Below are positions 55,603-64,000 of a DNA stretch of 64,000 nucleotides, in pieces. Under the pieces are notes generated by a model that ran no database searches, was not told where the DNA came from, and saw only the letters and a program-made list of their open reading frames with translations. This DNA is from Babesia bovis T2Bo (Eukaryota > Apicomplexa > Aconoidasida > Piroplasmida > Babesiidae), in the NCBI RefSeq assembly GCF_000165395.2, contig NW_026261572.1, positions 434,001-498,000 on the forward strand, in the 5' to 3' direction. The position numbers and the translations under genes are program-made. Each line of letters starts with the position of its first letter. Position 1 is the stretch's first letter.

Positions 55603-58089
55603 TCATCGAACTCGCGACCTGGTAGAACCTCGAGAGCTACGTTTTGACTGACGTTGAACATTCATTGACTCACGAAGATCACGCAAATACTTAAGGGAAT
55701 CTAGAGTAACACGCCTATTGATTAACTGTAAATGGTAAATCCACAGGTATGAACAACCACGACGCTTGCATGTTTTTAGACAGTTGTAAGCAGCAACATC
55801 CCAAAGACCGAGAACATAAGCAGCCTTATAAAGCTCCACAATGGTCATGTCTCCAAAAGTGCTTTTCGTCGCGATCTTCATTCCATTCGCAGCTAGTACA
55901 GGATCGCACAACTCAGCATTCTTCATTCGGACCATGTGTAGAACCTTTCGCAAATTGGTACGCCCGCTGGTGCCAATTGGTATGTTGAAACCAGGATACC
56001 AACGAATAAGATCGCCTGGTTTTATTTGAGTCTCAGCATACATAGCAACACGTAACGCTTCCTCGTAAGCTGCGGCCTTGCCACAGCCACCAGCGGGACA
56101 CGATCGAACCTGTTTTTCTAGGGTACCATCTTCCTTGCTAGACCACCAAGTAACAACATGTGCCTGCTGAGACTCATCCCATGTAATAGTGGGTAAAAAG
56201 TTTAATTTCTCACTGGCACATTTCAACAGTATCTCGTTCAATTCAGTGCTGGTGGCAACGGGATCCGTTACAACCCTATGCTTCTGCAAACTTGCGCCGC
56301 CAAACTCACCAGAGTTTTTGGTACGTAAGTAAACATATGTGTCATGAGTAACAGCCTCACTGCGATTAAGATCATATTGATTGGCCAAATCTTCGATATA
56401 TCGATTCCCTTCTAACGATTGACGCAATATAGATGGGTCTATTTGAGATTGGCTGTTCTCATCATCCCTAAATGTTTCCAAAACGCCCTTGAAGTTGTTT
56501 AACCCATCAACAGTACCACCGAAGTAGTCCTCCGTTGTAGAGTTAGTCATTTGGAGACCCTTAGAGTGGTGGTTTGACTTTTCAACCAATTTTGACGAAA
56601 AATCAACCACATGAGTGTCACCTGCGGGGGGGTCGATATATTCACGTTTGACCAAACGATCCATTGCGTCTAAATGCCCCGAATGTCTTGATTGCATGAC
56701 CTTACCCTCAGCAGATGGATCCACGCCACCGTGGTGATAGTAGCCAGCCACTGAACGATCATAGTGAGACCCAATTCCAGCATCTGATGTAATGTTACTA
56801 GGGAGGTACATAACGTTAGATTCAACGGGCTCCGTGCTCATAGTGTCCATATCAAAAGTGGGATAAGAAGCGTTGTGTGACATAGAGAAATTTGTGTCGC
56901 GATTGCCCAATGCATTCCTTCTACCGCCTGATAAACGATGGCGTGTCGTAGGGGTACTTGTCTTAGTGGTATCACCACTGGTATATGCAGAATCGCTCTG
57001 GACGTATTGGCGGAAGTTAGGAGACTTTGTTGAACCACTAGAATCATAGGGGCCAATCATTGATCTTTTAGTACCAATCGTTGGGCCTGACAAATCCGAT
57101 GTAGAATTCAAACGTCGCACTACACGATGGTTGGATATGGCATACGAACCCTTGTCTCCTTTGCGATCAGAGCTTTCTTTGTTCTTGGACGATTTTTCTA
57201 AATCTCGAAGTAAAGCCGCATAGGAAGAAATATCTGCCGTACTCACTTTGTTGCGATTCGGTGTAATGTCAACATTTACAGGACCCAAAAACTGCTGTGT
57301 TAGAGCCGATAAATATTTAGTATTCATCATAGCCATTGGTTCAGGCTTGATATTGGAATCACCCATGTGAGATATTTGCTGCATCGTGTGAGAATCCACA
57401 TGTAAGTTTTCCGCAGGGGCACCTTCAGTAACTGGGAAGTGTATAGAAGGCATCTCATAAGATCCACAAACGGTGTTGGTTGTAGTATCCATGGAAACCA
57501 GGTGATCTAGAGTGTCATAACCATCGGATACCGAAGGGACGTAACTTGTATAACTGTTCACATCCTTCATATTGTTGAATTCTCCAACTCCGTAGAGCCC
57601 AGTTTCATTACCACCCCCAGTCGTTAGGTTGAATACAGTAGTAGAAGCTGAACTGTCTTGGTGTTGAAACATACCCGACATATTATAATTAACATGGGAT
57701 AGGAAAGAATCAGATGATGCGAACTTGTCATGTGAACTCAAGGAGTAACCTCCCATGTATTCCCCGTAACTAGTGTCAATGCTAAATTGGGTGCTACCAA
57801 TGGACGGGCAGGTGTCCTGGTAGGATGTTGGAGTAGATACATCATTCCATTTGCTGCCTTTCCAATCAGCTAAGTAACTTGGCTCCATGCCAACGATTTC
57901 TTGTTTATAAGGATCATTCAAAGATCCATATATATCCGAAGAACGAAAGTTGACGGCAGATTCCCCCAATACAAGTGGTTCCAATGGGTAAGTCTCCCCA
58001 ACCAAGTCTCTAGTGACATTAAACTCGCCATCATTAGGTGTATAGTCTAGGAATTCGCCATCATGCTTTGGATTTACCTGCGGCAACAT
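55603..58089 (-). CDS. ApiAP2-like transcription factor (candidate)
   Basis: A single exon encodes 828 residues. The first 600 are Ser/Asn/Thr/Gly-rich and disordered. Between about 630 and 690 lies a segment fitting an AP2 fold: ITWDESQQAHVVTWW, a Lys-rich turn, then AAAYEEALRVAMYAE as the packing helix. ApiAP2 domains show W....W on the strands and an Ala-rich helix in the same places. A CPAGGCG insertion between the last strand and helix is unusual. The C-terminal 130 residues hold a Cys/Arg cluster (CLKTCKRRGC) and a helix LKYLRDLRESMN reminiscent of the helices found C-terminally in some ApiAP2 proteins. The tail is Arg/Ser-rich. Confidence 0.6.
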   Translation of the reverse strand: MLPQVNPKHDGEFLDYTPNDGEFNVTRDLVGETYPLEPLVLGESAVNFRSSDIYGSLNDPYKQEIVGMEPSYLADWKGSKWNDVSTPTSYQDTCPSIGSTQFSIDTSYGEYMGGYSLSSHDKFASSDSFLSHVNYNMSGMFQHQDSSASTTVFNLTTGGGNETGLYGVGEFNNMKDVNSYTSYVPSVSDGYDTLDHLVSMDTTTNTVCGSYEMPSIHFPVTEGAPAENLHVDSHTMQQISHMGDSNIKPEPMAMMNTKYLSALTQQFLGPVNVDITPNRNKVSTADISSYAALLRDLEKSSKNKESSDRKGDKGSYAISNHRVVRRLNSTSDLSGPTIGTKRSMIGPYDSSGSTKSPNFRQYVQSDSAYTSGDTTKTSTPTTRHRLSGGRRNALGNRDTNFSMSHNASYPTFDMDTMSTEPVESNVMYLPSNITSDAGIGSHYDRSVAGYYHHGGVDPSAEGKVMQSRHSGHLDAMDRLVKREYIDPPAGDTHVVDFSSKLVEKSNHHSKGLQMTNSTTEDYFGGTVDGLNNFKGVLETFRDDENSQSQIDPSILRQSLEGNRYIEDLANQYDLNRSEAVTHDTYVYLRTKNSGEFGGASLQKHRVVTDPVATSTELNEILLKCASEKLNFLPTITWDESQQAHVVTWWSSKEDGTLEKQVRSCPAGGCGKAAAYEEALRVAMYAETQIKPGDLIRWYPGFNIPIGTSGRTNLRKVLHMVRMKNAELCDPVLAANGMKIATKSTFGDMTIVELYKAAYVLGLWDVAAYNCLKTCKRRGCSYLWIYHLQLINRRVTLDSLKYLRDLRESMNVQRQSKRSSRGSTRSRVR

Positions 58090-60257
58090 TTCAATGTGCC
58101 CATAGACGTCTCAATGACCTTGGTAGGTACAAGAGAACGTAAAGCACAACAATAAGATAAATCTTTAAAGCATTAATATTCTCTGATTTAACGTGATGTG
58201 AGGAAAATAAAACTCAGACGTTATTATCCATACAACAATGCTGATCTTTGGTTCGTTTGTTCGGAAATAACCGCGTGAAGATAGTTCAATATCTTACCTA
58301 AAGTAGATGTAACTAAGTATATCATACGAATACACGCCTTATAAATATTTGTGAAACGTATGTAAGAAACCTGCGGGTGGCCGGAACAGTATGTCGTTTA
58401 TCCGAATGGAAACACCTTCCCGTATCCTAAGACCAGAAATCAATGAGAAATGTCCAACGATTGTAAATCGGCGAATATAATGTTGTAACTTAAAATAGTT
58501 TAGTGTAATAGGCATTATGTTTCCTTGAGTATACGATAGAAATAAGAAAAGGAAACACCCTTTCCAACGGCAAAATTGACAAACGGCATGCACAGTCAGC
58601 AGAGGACAATGAATCACATATCAGACTTCAGTGGCCCACATTTAGAGGCCTAATTGGCCAGTACTTGTTTCTCCTGCCAATCTAAATCCACTTGTCAATT
58701 TCACTTTATTATAGAACTTGAAAGTGGCAATCAGCAAAAAGTTAGCTCCATCTTAAAGCAATTTATACATGCAAAACATAGATAGACAAGGTGATATTCC
58801 ACTCAAATAAGGCTCTCACTTCCAATACAACATTGTGAAGGTCAGAAACTTAAGTTAAAGACTATTTTGTTGACCATAACTTCCTACCTTCTTTACCACT
58901 AGCAAAGAAGAAATTAAGATTAACAACGCACTCTAGATGCTCATGAAATATTTATGAGTGTATATTTGTTAGTAGAAAAGCGATTCAAGACATATAGTGG
59001 CAGTAGAAGCTATATATGTCCGATAAAGCGCTACTCATCTGTTAAGACAACCAACAAAGCTGCCTTTTAACAGATGAAGTAGAAATTTTTATTAATGAAG
59101 TATATACAGTGTATTACCACCTTGATACACTTCCTCAGTCCGCCCCTTCCCTTCAGGTGACCCTAATAAGCGATATCAGCTCTCTTCCGTATCTCATGCA
59201 AATCACTACCCCAACCCAACTAGTGTGTGAATAATGGTGATTATCCCATGCATAAACGAATTTAAACTGCAGTATTATATATATAATAGTTATATTGCTG
59301 CAGTATGGATTTGTCTGCAACGATTTTACTAAGGAATCCTGTTTTTTATGGTTAATAGTCTCTATAGCCATTCAGGACACTCGCATGAGCGTTATGCTGC
59401 TTAGAAAGTTTGCATTCTATATTATGTATGGTTCAGTTTTTAATTAATTATATATAATGCGTCTATTTCGCTCAAATTGTAAAGAGGGGATGAATGGTAG
59501 ACCTAATTAGGGGGATCTATGTTACGAGTGTCGCCCTTCTTACCTAAAATAAACCATTGTAGACATAATGTAGTATTTTCTATCATAGATGGATCATTAA
59601 CTTGGTGTCTCTGTCGTAAAAAGTTTATATTTTCCTTGTAACGTTTTTCATCTTGGGGTATTCATCAGTGTGACGTGGCGTCTACGCAGAAACCCATCCC
59701 TGTAATATTCTTCCATCAATATTTAGAATATATTTTGCCATTATTGTACAAATGACTAATGATTGGATATTTAATGATATAAACGTTTATATGTGATTTG
59801 TAATGCGACCGTATTAACTCTAGAGCGTAGGCCATTTTCCAAAGAATCATTGGGGATTAATCATCATTTAACGGTGAACTGTTATATTTCAAAGTTTATC
59901 TATAAGTGATACACTAACCCAGTGAGAGAAATGCCAAAAGTAATAAAAACATGCCATTTAACGAATGATATACCACAACCATATGTATAATAATTTATTC
60001 TTTTTTAAGAAATATGGGACTGAGTCTTTAGTGTTTTATAACAAAAACAATGCATATATAGTGTGTATCGAAAAAAATAGTCAGGTGTGTAACACCACGT
60101 CAACGACTACCGGCGTTGACCATAGCATTCCCTATAACTATACAGTTATATTTCATTGGTATATTATATATAATGGGTGAGTAGTATCAATATATTGCGG
60201 TATGTAAACATCCATAGGATCCTTGGCTATTATAGGTCCTGTTCTTTATATGGAAAG
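58090..60257. other. 2.2-kb gene-poor AT-rich region between divergent genes
   Basis: This is the longest non-coding stretch in the window. It contains the leaders of the ApiAP2-like gene (minus) and the small secreted gene (plus). A minus-strand frame at 58617-58339 and plus-strand frames near 59965-60180 have no supporting homology or splice structure. GTCAACG at 60099-60105 is matched by CGTTGAC at 60114-60120, a short hairpin. No tRNA or rRNA recognised. It may carry a long regulatory leader or non-coding RNA. Confidence 0.4.
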
Positions 60258-60869
60258 ATGAAATTACTATTCATTTTTTTATTTTCGCAAATTCCCCGTG
60301 CTTATACTGATAATTCGTTTAAAAGATATCGCAACAACAAGGCAATACAAAATGGTCGATTCACCCAGGCAACACTAAAGGTAAGATATGCTTACAATTG
60401 CAGTTTCTATATAAATATATATTTGGTATTATTGCTAAAGCAACCGTAATATATCCGATTGGTATATAACTATATATTGCACAGAGTGGAAACGACGACG
60501 AAAAGGGTGTAATGTCCCTGCTTTTTCACGGACCAATCGCGCCGCGACATATTAACCTGGGTCTGGAAGACTCAAATAAGGTATGTTTGGAGCTGATTGC
60601 AACTGTATACGTCGGTTGTGTTTGTTAATGTAAACACAAAACAAATAATTCATGCATATCATCTATGCTCAGGGTGTCGCCGGCGAAATTGAACTTGGAG
60701 AAGGTAAGTCATCATTATAGTAATGTTATATTATTTAGACGAAACACATCTAGAGAATACACTAAATAGAATAGAAGAAAATGAGCAAAATCAACTAGAC
60801 GCTGTGCAAGAATCCTTGTACCTTCAAAATGAACAACTTGAACAAATACACAACTTTCTAACCTCTTAA
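60258..60869 (+). CDS. Small secreted protein with C-terminal coiled coil
   Basis: Four exons: 60258-60380, 60485-60580, 60673-60703 and 60739-60869, with introns of 104, 92 and 35 nt, give 126 residues. A signal peptide (MKLLFIFLFSQIPRAYT) is followed by a basic, Asn-rich stretch (KRYRNNKAIQNGRF), which could be an apicoplast transit signal or just a secreted N-terminus. The last 45 residues are Gln/Glu/Asn-rich and helical (LENTLNRIEENEQNQLDAVQ). No family recognised. It is flanked by the longest non-coding stretch of the window. Confidence 0.72.
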
Positions 60870-61106
60870 ATTTTGTGAATAAATGGAATTTTATGTAATA
60901 AATATTCCTGTCTTTTGATATATGATGCAAAACAGTACACATACAGTCTCTATTCCATGTCATAGTATGTAGTGGCGAAAACTGTTGTTGAGTTCTATAT
61001 TTGATATATGATTGTCATTATCAAATAAATTATATTGTTTGTGAAATGGTTATGTGGGTCATAACTATGGGTTAATAGCTACTACAATCTCCGTGCTGTG
61101 TTGAAG

Positions 61107-62840
61107 ATGGGTCAGGAAACTATCGCTCAAAGGGAGGACTCCACCCTTATTAAGGAATTGCGTAAGCGTAATGAAAACACAGCTAAAAACTACTTGAAAA
61201 AGCTGGTGAGCATGTCTTGTTTGTGTCATCATATGATGTGTAGAAAAGAAAGAAGCGTACGTCACAAGAACAACAATCTGATGTAAAAGCGCATGGTACA
61301 TTATTAAAAGAGAAGTTGCGTGAGCACTTTTTGGAATTCGAAAAACGTCAGCAAGATGCAGCGGATATTGACGTAGAATACGTAACACCAGAGAGTTTGG
61401 ATCCCGAATTTCAGGAAGTCTTCCAACGTTTTGCTCAGCTAGAACGTATATCTTTAGACTTAGAACCACTGCCGGAAGAACATGTTGAGGATAAGGATGA
61501 TGGTTTTGATTCATCGGATGAAGAGGAGGAAGATGAATCACGTAGGACAATGAGCAAGAAAAAAAAACTGAAATTGATGAACAGGCCAACACTTGCTCAG
61601 CTGAAACAAATGGCAGACAAACCAGAAGTTGTAGAATTTTGGGATACAACAGCAGCTGATCCCAGGTTTCTTGTTTGGCTAAAGGCACAACGCAACTCTG
61701 TCCCTGTGCCATCACATTGGAGCGATAAGTTGCGATATATGCAAACTCGAAGAATATACGACAAACCAGTGTATAAGCTACCTTCTTATATAGAGGATAC
61801 TAAAATAGCTGAAATCAGATCTGCTTTGATACAAAAAGAGGCTAACAAGACGCTTAGGCAGAAGCAAAGGGAAAAGGTTCGGCCTAAATCGCACAGAATG
61901 GACATTAACTATCAAGTAAGTGGATTAATAATGCATTGACAGTATTATATAGATACTTCACGACGCATTTTTCAAGTATGCTACGAAACCACCAATGACA
62001 CGTTATGGTGATGTCTACTACGAAGGTAAGGAAATGGAACTTCGTATGCGTCATTATAAACCTGGGAAGATGAGTGACCGTTTAAAGAAGGCTCTTGGAG
62101 TTGGAGAAAATGCTCCTCCGCCATGGTTAATCAATATGCAGCGTTTTGGTCCACCGCCGAGTTACCCAAATCTTAAGATTCCAGGAGTCAATGCTCCACT
62201 ACCTCAGGGCGCTTCATTTGGTTTTCACGCCGGAGGTTGGGGTCAATTACCAACAGACGATTCGGGGAACCCATTATTTGGATATATTGATTCTAATTAC
62301 TATGAAGACAATCATATCAACAAAGACCTTTGGGGAGAACTTCCACCAGATGTCGAAGAAGATAATGAAGATGAAGACTCCGATTCATCTGAAGAAGCGC
62401 AGGAAGAAGGAAGTGAAGTTGTTGCGCCTGTGGCTGATGTACCTATCCCGGTAGTAGCTACAGGAGTTGACACCCCTCTGGAAGTGCGTTCAAACATAGA
62501 TCCGCCACGTACATTGCCTAGGAAGGCATATACCGTACTCGAGCCGAAAGCGGGAAAAGGGAGCACAGGCTCGCTTTTTGGATCTCACGTTACATATTCC
62601 ATGCCGCCAGTGGCAACTCCTATCACGCCTATTACCGGTAAACCTGGGACAGCAACTCCATTGGGTGGTCTAGTAACACCTTCGTTACAAATAGACAGCA
62701 ATATTACGGCGCACGGTGTAATGCAACAACTTAAGTTCCATGAAACCAAGGCCAAGTTGGTACATGAAGCCGCTGGACAAGTTGTACCCGAAGCTACAGA
62801 GACGAGGCGTGTAAAGAAGAAGAAGGAGTTCAAATTCTGA
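61107..62840 (+). CDS. SF3B2: Splicing factor 3B subunit 2 (SF3B2/SAP145)
   Basis: Three exons, 61107-61205, 61244-61915 and 61953-62840, with introns of 38 and 37 nt, give 552 residues. SF3B2 is part of the U2 snRNP and anchors it near the branch site. After an acidic region, the DUF382 domain spans about 165-260 (RPTLAQLKQMADKPEVVEFW, DPRFLVWLKAQRNSVPVPSHW), followed by the PSP domain at about 295-350 (KPGKMSDRLKKALG, PPPWLINMQRFGPPPSYPNL, FGFHAGGWG). A second acidic stretch and a Lys-rich end complete the protein. The long Pro-rich N-terminus of human SF3B2 is absent. Confidence 0.97.
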
Positions 62841-63377
62841 AATCCTCAATGATATGTTCACATAGATTAATGGATATTTAATCCTGAAAACTGTCTAAGC
62901 AATCATGGCTCTTATCTGTATTAACTTAATGGTCTGTATTGTGATGGCAGCAGCATCCCAAACGGCTGACCCTAAGATGGCCGCCACCTTTGATACCTTA
63001 GTAAACACGTACAGATTTGAGTGTAAACATAATCTATAATTTGCGATGTACCGCTCTTTATTCAAATCAAAAAAGCAAAGGGGTTGGGGAAAGTCCCTAG
63101 TCATTTACCGAATAAAGCTATACTATAAGAATCCATTAGGAAAGGTTTGTTTGTAACCCGGGGGTGTAATGATGCTGTAGTTTAACTTGTTCGGGGTTAA
63201 ATAGATGGTGTCAGGTTGTCCCAAAGTATAATATACAAACAGTGAATAAATCATTTACAGAGGTCGTACAAACCTTGATCATTTTTAAGTACCATACAAT
63301 ACGACTATTTACAAAGTTACATGAGAAATCATAATTTGAACGGCTATAATTATACCCTCCAAAGTATGTAAACAGTC
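62841..63377. other. 537-nt intergenic region between convergent genes
   Basis: This holds the 3' ends of SF3B2 and TTC1. It is AT-rich, with a GC-richer patch around 63158-63200. No supported ORF or RNA gene. Confidence 0.35.
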
Positions 63378-64000
63378 CTAATTTTGAAATTGAATATTGT
63401 ATGATCCAGTGGCTTCGTCTTTGTTAACTTTAAAATTGTCTAAAGACAGGCCAACTTTTCCCAGCAGAGTATTTCCTAAGTCCTTCAACTTGCCTAGCAT
63501 CTCTTCTTTTTCAGTGGCAAATTCCTTCTCAGCTAAAACATTATATAAGCAACGAATAGGCTATAGCAACTCTTAAAACATGTTGTTTGATTAAATCATG
63601 ATTATACGTAGAACATACCTAGAATTTTCAATTTACTTAACCTAGGACTGTTTTGATGTGCTATAGATGCATCAAGCTTAATTGCCTTTTCTAAATCAGC
63701 TAATGCTTTTTGCTGCAGTCCTTTCTTTTCATATGCGACGCTGCGTCTGAGATATGCCTAAAACATATGAAAATGCATCAAAGACTAGAAAGATATAACG
63801 TGTAGACATCGGTAGATAACAAGGAAAACAAAACACAACTGTTGTCCGCACCATATCATATTATAAATAAATATATGTAAGATACAAAACTATATAAACA
63901 GCATTTTATGTGGTTTAAATCACATTTTTCATTTAAAAAATAAAAAATACCTTAACATAAGAAGGATCTAAGACTATTGCCTCCGTTGAATCCTCCAGTG
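63378..64000 (-). CDS. TTC1: TTC1-type TPR protein, C-terminal part (partial)
   Basis: Three exons are visible: beyond 64000 to 63951, 63757-63619 and 63532-63378, with introns of 193 and 86 nt. The gene continues past the right edge. The last TPR helix pair (EAIVLDPSYVK, AYLRRSVAYEKKG, KALADLEKAIKLD) is followed by the characteristic TTC1 tail: EEMLGKLKDLGNTLLGKVGLS, then DNFKVNKDEATGSYNIQF, corresponding to the KEEMLGKLKDLGN and STGSYSINF blocks of TTC1. TTC1 is a cytosolic co-chaperone binding Hsp70/Hsp90. Confidence 0.92.

Noticed and set aside
58339..58617. Minus-strand 92-codon frame in the gene-poor region
   Set aside because: No conserved motif and no exon partner; likely chance in AT-rich DNA.
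59965..60180. Plus-strand 71-codon frame before the small secreted gene
   Set aside because: Composition is Asn/Tyr/Ile-rich as expected for random AT-rich sequence, and there is no splice link to the secreted gene.
61065..61715. Minus-strand frame of 216 codons antisense to SF3B2
   Set aside because: It overlaps conserved SF3B2 exons and has no recognisable domain.

Overview
The window is nuclear DNA of a small-genome eukaryote, almost certainly a piroplasm apicomplexan (Babesia, most likely B. bovis or a close relative). Genes are dense on both strands. Introns are tiny, mostly 32-41 nt with GT..AG ends. The gene content is core eukaryotic plus apicomplexan signatures: an ApiAP2-like regulator, a methionine aminopeptidase with an apicoplast-type leader and small secreted proteins. 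The 97-residue HMG-box protein at 9.1 kb matches my memory of the B. bovis NHP1 protein. I see no variant-antigen families, transposons, CRISPR, rRNA or recognisable tRNA, so this looks like a chromosome-internal housekeeping region. Species assignment is inference.

Layout. 1-6.4 kb: tail of a Gly/Arg-rich protein, a MED22-like gene facing MED6, a UBE3D-like E3 followed after 2 nt by the tRNA t6A enzyme SUA5, and two small unknown genes. 6.5-11.1 kb: ORC1 (with BAH domain), HMG-box protein, Alba protein and AATF/BFR2. 11.2-21.6 kb: NEMF/RQC2 and a giant DMXL/RAV1-type V-ATPase regulator. 21.6-24.7 kb: a secreted two-module Cys protein and a type-1 methionine aminopeptidase. 25.5-29.5 kb: a RING-FHA protein and a HAD-family protein. 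29.5-32.4 kb: a compressed minus-strand cluster of ADAT3, a mitoribosomal-type protein and a membrane protein. 32.5-37.9 kb: plus-strand run of a polytopic membrane protein, a small ORF, cactin, NASP and BDP1. 38-41.8 kb: TMCO4-like protein, an unknown gene, and a UBE2D-type E2 whose stop codon overlaps that of the unknown gene. 42.6-49.8 kb: NAP1, a non-catalytic proteasome beta subunit, PCNA, TMCO1, RUVBL2 and a mitochondrial-type protein. 50.4-58.1 kb: a polytopic transporter-like protein, a Cys-rich small protein 1 nt downstream of a tethering-complex-like gene, and an ApiAP2-like gene. 58.1-64 kb: a gene-poor AT-rich stretch, a small secreted protein, SF3B2 and the 3' end of TTC1.

How they fit together. 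Many genes serve chromatin and replication (ORC1, PCNA, NAP1, NASP, HMGB, Alba, RUVBL2), transcription (MED6, MED22-like, BDP1, ApiAP2-like), splicing (SF3B2, cactin), translation and its quality control (SUA5, ADAT3, AATF, NEMF, MetAP, mitoribosomal protein) and proteostasis or membrane insertion (proteasome beta, UBE2D, UBE3D-like, RING-FHA, TMCO1). The most unusual features are architectural: same-strand neighbours separated by 1-24 nt or overlapping, two convergent genes with overlapping stop codons, very uniform short introns, and a switch in base composition from T/G-rich to A/C-rich on the plus strand near 24-25 kb that is independent of gene orientation. All exon structures were built by hand from splice consensus, reading frame and family resemblance.
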